From JBFHES01 sp041584015 (lineage in GTDB: Bacteria; Bacteroidota; Bacteroidia; Bacteroidales; M50B96): a stretch of DNA of 13,564 bases. The position numbers and the translations under genes are program-made. The notes under the pieces are model-generated. The model worked only from the letters and a program-made list of their open reading frames with translations, searched no databases and had not been told where the DNA came from. Within the stretch, counting starts at the first letter, position 1; the number at the start of each line of letters is the position of its first letter. Shown piece by piece: positions 5,798-12,119 of this stretch. The stretch covers positions 1-13,564 of the forward strand of contig JBFHES010000114.1 of the NCBI GenBank assembly GCA_041584015.1. The letters are read 5' to 3'.

Positions 5798-6883
5798 ATG
5801 AAGGCGGAGAAAAAGAAGAAAGACTACCTCTATAATTTGGTTGATAAGAAGTTATTAAAAGAACAATTACAGCAGGAAACCTTTAAACGGGTTACGCTCT
5901 CGTTTTATCGATATGTTATGATCGAGGATCCACAGGAGTTTCGCGATCGTTTATACAAAGCTTGGCATGCGCTAAATTGCTTTGGACGAATATACGTTGC
6001 CTCTGAGGGTATTAATGCTCAGATGAGTGTGCCTGAAGAACATTGGGAAGCTTTTAAGCAAAATCTGGAGTCGCAAACAGAACTAAAGGACATCCCTCTT
6101 AAAATTGCTGTTGAAGATGATGGTAAATCATTTTATGTGCTCAAACTTAAAGTGCGAAAGAAAATCCTTGCCGATGGAATGGAAGATGGTTCCTATGATG
6201 TAACCAATGTGGGTAATCATCTTACAGCTAAGGAATTTAATGATGCCCTGGCTGAACCGGATACAGTTGTGGTTGATATGCGTAACCATTACGAAAGTGA
6301 GATTGGACGTTTTGAGAATGCAATTTGTCCGGATGTGGATACCTTTCGTGAAGAAGTGGAAATGGTTGTTAATGAACTAAAGGATAAAAAAGATAAGAAA
6401 GTACTCCTGTATTGTACTGGCGGTATTCGTTGCGAAAAGGCATCAGCTTATTTAAAACATGAAGGTTTTGAAGATGTGAACCAATTACATGGTGGAGTTA
6501 TAGAATATGCGCGTCAGGTAAAGTTGAATAATCTGGAGCCCAAATTCAAGGGTAAAAACTTTGTGTTCGATGAGCGTTTGGGTGAGCGTATAACCGATGA
6601 TATTCTTTCTAATTGTCATCAATGTGGTAAACCTGCCGACACGCATACTAACTGCGCCAATAACGACTGCCATTTGTTATTTATCCAATGTGCCGAGTGT
6701 GCTGCTAAAATGGAGGGTTGCTGCTCCAACGATTGTGTGGACTTTATTCACTTGCCGGACGAAGAGCAACACCTTATTCGAAAGGCACAGTCTAATGCTG
6801 CTGTTAAGAATAAATTTAAAAGCCGCTTACGCCCCGATTTAAAAAACCTTCGAAATATCAATCATGCGAGTTGCAGTTTGTAG
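5798..6883 (+). CDS. trhO: tRNA uridine-34 5-hydroxylase TrhO (rhodanese-related, YceA/UPF0176 family)
   Basis: TrhO uses oxygen to form 5-hydroxyuridine at the wobble position of certain tRNAs, the first step towards 5-methoxy- or carboxymethoxy-uridine. The 361-residue protein is near the family length (E. coli about 350). Residues 28-125 form the N-terminal ferredoxin-like domain (TLSFYRYVMIEDPQEFR, IYVASEGINAQMS). Residues 140-240 are a rhodanese domain with the active loop YCTGGIRCEKA; C206 is the expected catalytic cysteine, and HGGVIEYA closes the domain. The C-terminal part is cysteine-rich (CHQC at 273-276, C286, C291, CAEC at 298-301, CC at 308-309, C313), suggesting zinc binding. 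The start is supported by the lack of an alternative and by the charged MKAEKKKK opening. It appears monocistronic and converges with the anchor-L gene cluster. Confidence 0.93.
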   Translation: MKAEKKKKDYLYNLVDKKLLKEQLQQETFKRVTLSFYRYVMIEDPQEFRDRLYKAWHALNCFGRIYVASEGINAQMSVPEEHWEAFKQNLESQTELKDIPLKIAVEDDGKSFYVLKLKVRKKILADGMEDGSYDVTNVGNHLTAKEFNDALAEPDTVVVDMRNHYESEIGRFENAICPDVDTFREEVEMVVNELKDKKDKKVLLYCTGGIRCEKASAYLKHEGFEDVNQLHGGVIEYARQVKLNNLEPKFKGKNFVFDERLGERITDDILSNCHQCGKPADTHTNCANNDCHLLFIQCAECAAKMEGCCSNDCVDFIHLPDEEQHLIRKAQSNAAVKNKFKSRLRPDLKNLRNINHASCSL

Positions 6884-6906
6884 GAGATAACTTTTTTGCC
6901 CCTTAG

Positions 6907-6992
6907 CTAAGAGATTCCTGATCTCCACTATGTTGCGTCAGGAATGAATTGCAGATGAAATGCGGTCATTCCTGCGAAGGCAGGTATCTTAG
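6907..6992. repeat. Hairpin repeat (REP-like) between trhO and the anchor-L cluster, copy 1
   Basis: The unit is bounded by CTAAGA (6907-6912) and its complement TCTTAG (6987-6992). Inside lie an 8-bp stem ATTCCTGA/TCAGGAAT (6914-6921 with 6938-6945, 16-base loop) and a second small stem CCTGC-GAAG-GCAGG (6971-6984). The phrase around CATTCCTGCGAAGGCAGG is of a kind that recurs between genes in many bacterial genomes. The same 8-bp stem with a 16-base loop recurs at 10069-10100. It lies between two converging genes and could act as a bidirectional transcription end or RNA stabiliser, but no long U-tract follows it. Confidence 0.65.
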
Positions 6993-7012
6993 CCCAATTA
7001 AAAATCTAAAGC

Positions 7013-8509
7013 TTACATCTTCACAAAACGCTTCATATATTTATCATTAACCTTTAAAAGGTAAGTACCGTTTGGAAGGTGTTTAATTTCCAACGGCACA
7101 GAATTGCTACTTACATTGAGCATCGATATTTGTTGAGTTCCTGAGATATTAAAGCAGGCAATGCTTTTAATCAACTCATTTTTTAATTCAATACTAATAA
7201 TTTCACTTGCCGGATTTGGGTAAATCTCAAGGCTGGCATTTGAAGAAAGTTCTGCACTTTGATTGTTAATGACATAATCAACAAATGCTTCAGCTGTTGC
7301 ACTGCAACCATTGGCGTCTGTAGTAACTAGTTCGTGTGTCCCATATGTTGCTTCAAATAAATCTTCTGTGATTGCACCATTCGACCATGAGAAACTATAA
7401 GGTGGCGTTCCTCCTGTTACAGTTGCATCAACAGATCCGTAGGGAGAAATGAGGGTGTCAATTGGAGTAGAACTCAATGTAATTGATAGAGAATCGGGTT
7501 CAAGTACATCGTAAGTGATTACAGTCTGCGACATTGCTTGGTTTGTAATTGTGACCGTATATGTACCCGCTGGTAAATTAGTTAAGTTCATAGTGTTTGC
7601 ACCATTCGACCATTGATATTGCAGAGGAGATGTTGTAAGTACGCTATCAACAACAATTGAGCCCGTAGATGATCCATTACAGTTAACATTTTGTACAGTG
7701 CAGTAAATATCTGATGTTGGTATAGTGGTTGCTGCGGCAAGAAATAAGGCACTATCATAATCGTCTGCTCCACCATCGCCAATGGCGATCTTCACATGAT
7801 AAGTTTCACAAGGTACTATTGAGGCATTTGCAAGCAGCACCTTGGTGTAACCATCATATTCAACAGGAGTATTGATTGAGGAGGTATCGCCATTTTCAAT
7901 GTAATAAAAGGAGTTGGTATTGGGGTTTACGTTTTCTATTCCAACAGGAACATATGGGTAAGGAAGATAAGCAAGATTGTCATTAATATATTCTGGTCCT
8001 CCTCCAAGTGTTGGACCAGATATGAAAATACCAAAAACGTCTTGAGTTGTCCCGTTTACTCTTTCCATATATTCTTCTGATGCAAAAATATAGTGAGTGG
8101 AGAAAGAAAGGTTGGTGCAATCTACAAAGTCAAATTCAATTACAGCTGCATCATTTATTGAGAAAGGAACCATTGCAGCCAATTGTGGATCGCTTCCTCC
8201 TGTACTGTTATAAGATGTACTCTGCGAGTTATTAGGTCCTGGCGCATTCATATAATGCCCGCTAGTTATTATTATTCCTTGATTTAAGAGCAGGCCTGAG
8301 GACGCAGGATGGAACGTGCCAATAGAGTTGGTATCGCCGGTAAAACTAACATTAAGTAAATCTAGTCCAGGATAGGTACTTTCAAAAAACTGTTCAATTC
8401 TTGATTCAATACTATCAGATGGAATGGACTGAACGCTTATGCTTTGTGCATTTAAAGCAAAGGATGAGGCGAAAAATATGATTGCCGTAATTGCTAAGTA
8501 TTTTCTCAT
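7013..8509 (-). CDS. Secreted choice-of-anchor L / SprB-repeat protein with T9SS tail (paralogue A)
   Basis: A predicted cell-surface or secreted protein of 498 residues. A signal peptide (1-21, ending ALNAQ) directs export to the periplasm. Residues 25-260 match the choice-of-anchor L domain: FTGDTNSIGTF, VIEFDF (123-128), YIFASEEYMERV, DVFGIFISGP, then YHVKIAIGDGGADDYDSALF. Two SprB-like modules follow (about 273-336 and 337-412), each built around a YxWSNG or FSWSNG core; these domains occur in gliding adhesins such as SprB. Residues 425-498 form a type IX sorting tail (LEIYPNPASEI, LPNGTYLLKV, ending KRFVKM), which would be cleaved as the protein is attached to or released from the surface. 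C131 and C234 may pair. It is last in a three-gene tandem, 25 bases after paralogue B. The ligand or partner is unknown. Confidence 0.9.
   Translation of the reverse strand: MRKYLAITAIIFFASSFALNAQSISVQSIPSDSIESRIEQFFESTYPGLDLLNVSFTGDTNSIGTFHPASSGLLLNQGIIITSGHYMNAPGPNNSQSTSYNSTGGSDPQLAAMVPFSINDAAVIEFDFVDCTNLSFSTHYIFASEEYMERVNGTTQDVFGIFISGPTLGGGPEYINDNLAYLPYPYVPVGIENVNPNTNSFYYIENGDTSSINTPVEYDGYTKVLLANASIVPCETYHVKIAIGDGGADDYDSALFLAAATTIPTSDIYCTVQNVNCNGSSTGSIVVDSVLTTSPLQYQWSNGANTMNLTNLPAGTYTVTITNQAMSQTVITYDVLEPDSLSITLSSTPIDTLISPYGSVDATVTGGTPPYSFSWSNGAITEDLFEATYGTHELVTTDANGCSATAEAFVDYVINNQSAELSSNASLEIYPNPASEIISIELKNELIKSIACFNISGTQQISMLNVSSNSVPLEIKHLPNGTYLLKVNDKYMKRFVKM
7200..7468 (-). repeat. 269-base block shared with 8722-8990 (second SprB module to start of sorting tail)
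   Basis: This block and 8722-8990 align without gaps with about 26 differences in 269 positions by hand count (about 90% identity). The flanking sequence in the two genes falls to levels where similarity is seen only as protein. It encodes the second SprB-like module, the linker and YPNPASEI of the sorting tail. It points to recent duplication or gene conversion between paralogues A and B. Confidence 0.85.
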
Positions 8510-8534
8510 AGTTGTTGATTTATTTTGTCTCCAC

Positions 8535-10022
8535 CTATTGTTTGATGAAACTTTGTCTTTTCATTCCGTTAATCTCTAAAATGTAGCTCCCTGCTGGCAG
8601 CTCGCTTAAGTCAAGTTCAAGCCTTGCTTTTTCTATGTCTTTAATTAAAATCAACTTTACACCTTGCAGGTTATAACAAACAAGATTTTTAATGATGTCG
8701 GTTCCAGTTTGAATGGTAAGTATTTCACTTGCCGGATTTGGGTAAATTTCAAGGCCGGCATTTGAAGAAAGTTCTGTACTCTGATTGTTATTGACATAAT
8801 CAACAAATGCTTCAGCTGTTGAGCTACAACCATTGGCGTCTGTAAGAACAATTTCGTGTGTTCCATATGTTGCTTCGGCTAAATCTTCAGTGTTTGTACC
8901 ATTCGACCATGCGAAACTATAAGGTGGTGTTCCTCCAGTTACTGTTGCATCAACAGATCCGTAAGTAGAAATGAGCGTGTCAATTGGAGTTGATGTAAGA
9001 GTAACTGCAAGAGAATCAGGTTCTGTAATTGTGAATGAAACAGCTGTACTTAGAAAGTTATTGCTTTCTATGGTAACTGTGTAATTGCCAGCTTCTAAAT
9101 TGCTAAGGCTATTGCTTGTTGCAGTAGAATTAGACCATGAAAATACTGGAGAATATATTCCAATTACAGTGTCAATAGAAATGTAACCATCGTTTTGCCC
9201 GAAGCACGACACATTTGTTTGTGTTGAGTAAATGTACTGCGAAGGGATGTACTCTGCCTCATGTAAAAACAAGGCACTGTCAAATGATTCATCACCAACA
9301 TCGCCAATGGCAATTTTAAGATGATATGTTTCGCTTGGAATCACAGCTGCTTCTGCATACATTGCTGTGGTGAATCCGTCATATTCTACTGAACTTTGAG
9401 GTCCATTGTTTGTAAAATGGAAGATTGGGTTATTGGTGTGGTTTACATAGAATGCATTTACAGGAAATGAGATGCCCGGAATAAGAGCAATGTTCTGATT
9501 AGTGTAATCTCCAATGCCAATTGGCGACGGACCCGTCAGGAAAAAACCCATCACGTCAGCCGAATCACTATAAATTCTTTCGTTATGATCTTCGCTGGCA
9601 TAACTATATCGTAAAGAAAAGTGAGGGACGTTTGGTATGAAATCGAACTCTAAAAAACAGGCATCGGATATGGGGCCTTGGCCAATTAAAGCAAGGCTTG
9701 AATCGGAGCCTCCTGTGTTGTTGTAAGATGTGTCTGTAGCTTCGTTTGGACCAAGAGCATTGGCATAATGTCCGTTACATAACAGCAATCCTTTATTGAA
9801 TATAAATATGTTATGACCATTATTAAATGTGGCAATTGCATTTGTGTCGCCAGTGAAACTAATGTTAAAAAAGTCTACATCCGGGCAGCTAATATCAAGC
9901 ATGTCATGCACAAGCGATTCAATACTATTTGATGGAATAGCCTGCACAGTTATGCTTTGCGCATTAGCACCAGTGGCTGAAAGCAGGAGTGTGAGTAGGA
10001 TGAAAATGAATTGTTTTTTCAT
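8535..10022 (-). CDS. Secreted choice-of-anchor L / SprB-repeat protein with T9SS tail (paralogue B)
   Basis: Same plan as paralogue A in 495 residues: signal peptide (1-21, ending GANAQ), choice-of-anchor L domain (about 25-258, with FTGDTNAIATF, LEFDF, YSYASEDHNER, DVMGFFLTGP, YHLKIAIGDVGDESFDSALF), two SprB-like modules (about 268-334 and 335-409, cores FSWSNS and FAWSNG) and a type IX sorting tail (424-495, LEIYPNPASEI, LPAGSYILEI, ending SFIKQ). It differs from A and C in lacking both cysteines of the probable pair: the equivalents are Asn in FIPNVPHF and Ser in PSETYH. It has other cysteines instead (C46, C82, C122). It lies 92 bases after paralogue C, with a hairpin repeat in the gap, and 25 bases before A. 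Its role on the surface is unknown; adhesion or matrix binding is a guess from the domains. Confidence 0.9.
   Translation of the reverse strand: MKKQFIFILLTLLLSATGANAQSITVQAIPSNSIESLVHDMLDISCPDVDFFNISFTGDTNAIATFNNGHNIFIFNKGLLLCNGHYANALGPNEATDTSYNNTGGSDSSLALIGQGPISDACFLEFDFIPNVPHFSLRYSYASEDHNERIYSDSADVMGFFLTGPSPIGIGDYTNQNIALIPGISFPVNAFYVNHTNNPIFHFTNNGPQSSVEYDGFTTAMYAEAAVIPSETYHLKIAIGDVGDESFDSALFLHEAEYIPSQYIYSTQTNVSCFGQNDGYISIDTVIGIYSPVFSWSNSTATSNSLSNLEAGNYTVTIESNNFLSTAVSFTITEPDSLAVTLTSTPIDTLISTYGSVDATVTGGTPPYSFAWSNGTNTEDLAEATYGTHEIVLTDANGCSSTAEAFVDYVNNNQSTELSSNAGLEIYPNPASEILTIQTGTDIIKNLVCYNLQGVKLILIKDIEKARLELDLSELPAGSYILEINGMKRQSFIKQ
8722..8990 (-). repeat. 269-base block shared with 7200-7468
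   Basis: Partner of the block in paralogue A, in the same orientation and of the same length, about 1.52 kb apart. Two direct repeats of this length and identity could support recombination that deletes or duplicates one gene of the pair, or the reciprocal gene conversion. Confidence 0.85.
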
Positions 10023-10068
10023 ACTTAGAGTTTAATAAAGTTTGTTGTATTATTTTCATAATTAAAAG

Positions 10069-10100
10069 ATTCCTGATCTTTGCGATGCTTTTTCAGGAAT
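10069..10100. repeat. Hairpin repeat between paralogues C and B, copy 2
   Basis: ATTCCTGA (10069-10076) and TCAGGAAT (10093-10100) form the same 8-bp stem with the same 16-base loop length as the copy at 6914-6945. The loop sequences differ, apart from a shared TCT start and an internal ATG. On the minus strand it lies 15 bases after the stop of paralogue C and is followed by CTTTT, so it may weaken or end transcription before paralogue B, or protect the upstream mRNA. Confidence 0.7.
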
Positions 10101-10114
10101 GAACCAATGGAAGC

Positions 10115-11971
10115 TTAGATCTTAATAATGCGCTTCCGATATTTGTTGTTAATTTTTAATAGGTAAGTACCCATTGGTAGCTGTTGAATATCCAATTGGA
10201 AGTGCTTTCTGTTGAGGTTTTGCTTTTGTATTACCACCGATCCTAAGAGATCGTAGCAGACAATTTCATTAATAACATTTTCATCAGACTTTATTTGAAT
10301 TTGATCAACAGTGGGGTTCGGGAAAATAGAAATGTACTCAACGCTTTCTTCTTTAACTCCGCTAGGTAATAAATATAAAGTATCTACTGAGCTTAAGCCG
10401 TTGAAAGCAAATAATTCTTGATTAGGAAAGCTAGCATCGAAAATGGCACCAGCACCGACAGCTATCCCGGGCGTAGGAGACCAGTGCAGCCATTCAAATT
10501 CTTGCCCTATGTACAAACCTTCAATTTCAGGTGTGCCTACAATATCACCATTAACAATTATGGAATCTGAAGTTTCTTGCCAGATCATGTAGCCCGCACA
10601 TTTGTAAGATGAACCATCACTGTAAAATACACCAATAAAATCATATAATTCTTGAGGTAAGCCTGTGTATAAGAAAGCAGATTCTGGAATTCTAATTACG
10701 TGTTGTATGTTTGTTTCCTGAACCGTCCAATTCGGGGTCGTTGCCAAGTTTACAAAGGTCTCGGCGGTGTCAGTGCATCCGGCAGCATCTGTTAGTACTA
10801 AGCTATGAGGACCGTAGCCAGCATCAATTGAATCTCCAGTTGTAGCTCCATTCGACCAATCAAAAGTAAAGGGGCTCATTCCGCCAGTAATAGTTGCTAC
10901 AATTGATCCAAAGGGAGAAACGCTCAAGTTGATTGGTGTTGCCGTAAGGCTAACTTCCATGGTGTCGGTGCTTACCTCAAATGTGTGAACCGAATACAGG
11001 TTTTGTGCGTCAACTACGGTTAATGTGTACGTGCCAACGTTTAGGTTAACAATGCTATCTTCTTGTGATCCGGTTGACCATTCATAAGTTAGTGGTGAAT
11101 TGCCAACTATTGAGTCGATGTATATGGAGCCATTTGCTGCCCCATCACATGTTTCATTATTAACTGTAGTACCAACAGTTGTTGCTGAGTTGTTCATGGG
11201 ATGTGCAATAAACAACCCACTGTCATAGTTTTGGTCCTCAGCATCAGCAATTGCAATTTTTAGATGATAGGTTTCGCATGGAATTATGTTTGCCGAAGCT
11301 ACAAAGGGATCAATAAAACCATCAAATTCAATGGCGTCAAAACAGATAGAGCTGGTACCCATATTGTGGTTATAGTAAGCCTGGTTATTTGTTGAATTAA
11401 TACTGTTAATACTAACAGGTACTGTTGAACCTGGGATAACTGTCAGATAATGGTTGTAATATGAATTTCCGAATGGATTTGGACCTGTTAGGAAAATGCT
11501 GAATACATCGAGATAGTTAGAAGAGACAAATTCAGGGTAAACTTCTGACGCAAAAAGGTAAGTAAGGTCAAATTTTGATGCGCAGGTCACAAAGTCAAAT
11601 TCTATTACACAGGCATCATAGGTAGTTTGTGGTATTAAGGTTTCGAGGAGAATGTCTCCCGGCATGGCTGTAACAGCTGATGTGTTTCCTGTAACATTGG
11701 GTCCCATAGCGGTTGATCTGTACCCAGTGCTTAAAATCAAACCGCTATCCAGTGGAAAGGTTGATCCGTTTTGGTCGAACATTCCAACAGAGAGGGCATG
11801 GCCTGTATAACTTACGTTAAGCACATCAAGCCCGATATAAGATGCTTCAAAGAAATTTTCAATAGCAGTTGTTGTAGTTCCTGGAAGTGAAGTAACATCA
11901 ATACTTTGTGCATATGCAACAATTGAAGTTAGGGATAACAATATTGCAAGTGTAAAAATCTTTAGTTTCAT
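10115..11971 (-). CDS. Secreted choice-of-anchor L / SprB-repeat protein with extra beta-rich domain and T9SS tail (paralogue C)
   Basis: First and longest gene of the tandem (618 residues). Signal peptide 1-21 (ending VAYAQ). Choice-of-anchor L domain about 25-258 (VIEFDFVTC, YLFASEVYPEF, DVFSIFLTGPNPFG, YHLKIAIADAEDQNYDSGLF), with the C130/C232 pair also found in A. Two SprB-like modules follow (about 270-334 and 335-408, cores YEWSTG and FDWSNG). Residues about 412-535 are an added domain absent from A and B: ELYDFIGVFYSDG, then CAGYMIWQE, then GLYIGQEFEWLHWSP and QELFAFNGLSSV, a pattern I have seen in other Bacteroidota secreted proteins. The sorting tail is 547-618 (SIFPNPTVDQI, LPMGTYLLKI, ending KRIIKI). 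A weak minus-7-like CTAATTTG lies at 11993-12000 on the minus strand. The gene is divergent from the transglutaminase lipoprotein gene. Function is unknown; surface display via T9SS is well supported. Confidence 0.9.
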   Translation of the reverse strand: MKLKIFTLAILLSLTSIVAYAQSIDVTSLPGTTTTAIENFFEASYIGLDVLNVSYTGHALSVGMFDQNGSTFPLDSGLILSTGYRSTAMGPNVTGNTSAVTAMPGDILLETLIPQTTYDACVIEFDFVTCASKFDLTYLFASEVYPEFVSSNYLDVFSIFLTGPNPFGNSYYNHYLTVIPGSTVPVSINSINSTNNQAYYNHNMGTSSICFDAIEFDGFIDPFVASANIIPCETYHLKIAIADAEDQNYDSGLFIAHPMNNSATTVGTTVNNETCDGAANGSIYIDSIVGNSPLTYEWSTGSQEDSIVNLNVGTYTLTVVDAQNLYSVHTFEVSTDTMEVSLTATPINLSVSPFGSIVATITGGMSPFTFDWSNGATTGDSIDAGYGPHSLVLTDAAGCTDTAETFVNLATTPNWTVQETNIQHVIRIPESAFLYTGLPQELYDFIGVFYSDGSSYKCAGYMIWQETSDSIIVNGDIVGTPEIEGLYIGQEFEWLHWSPTPGIAVGAGAIFDASFPNQELFAFNGLSSVDTLYLLPSGVKEESVEYISIFPNPTVDQIQIKSDENVINEIVCYDLLGSVVIQKQNLNRKHFQLDIQQLPMGTYLLKINNKYRKRIIKI

Positions 11972-12073
11972 AGTGTTACAGACTTAGGTGAACAAATTAG
12001 AAAATTAGCTAATAATTGACGTTGATAATTAGGTTTAGGATGCTCTAAAGTAATCTTTTTTAAACTAACAGTA

Positions 12074-12102
12074 TTTGTAGTGCTTCCAACTTATTACATT
12101 TG
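12074..12102 (+). promoter_or_regulatory. Promoter of the transglutaminase-like lipoprotein gene
   Basis: TACATTTG at 12095-12102 matches TAnnTTTG exactly; TTTG at 12074-12077 stands 17 bases upstream, slightly closer than the usual 19-21. The ATG at 12120 would give a leader of about ten bases. The rest of the 148-base divergent region (11972-12119) also has to serve paralogue C on the other strand. Confidence 0.55.
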
Positions 12103-12119
12103 CATTAAAACACCCCATT

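Noticed and set aside
7200..10950. Repeated WSNG-containing modules as a CRISPR array or short tandem DNA repeats
   Set aside because: The repeats are protein domains of about 65-75 residues inside coding frames, with no regular short repeats and spacers.
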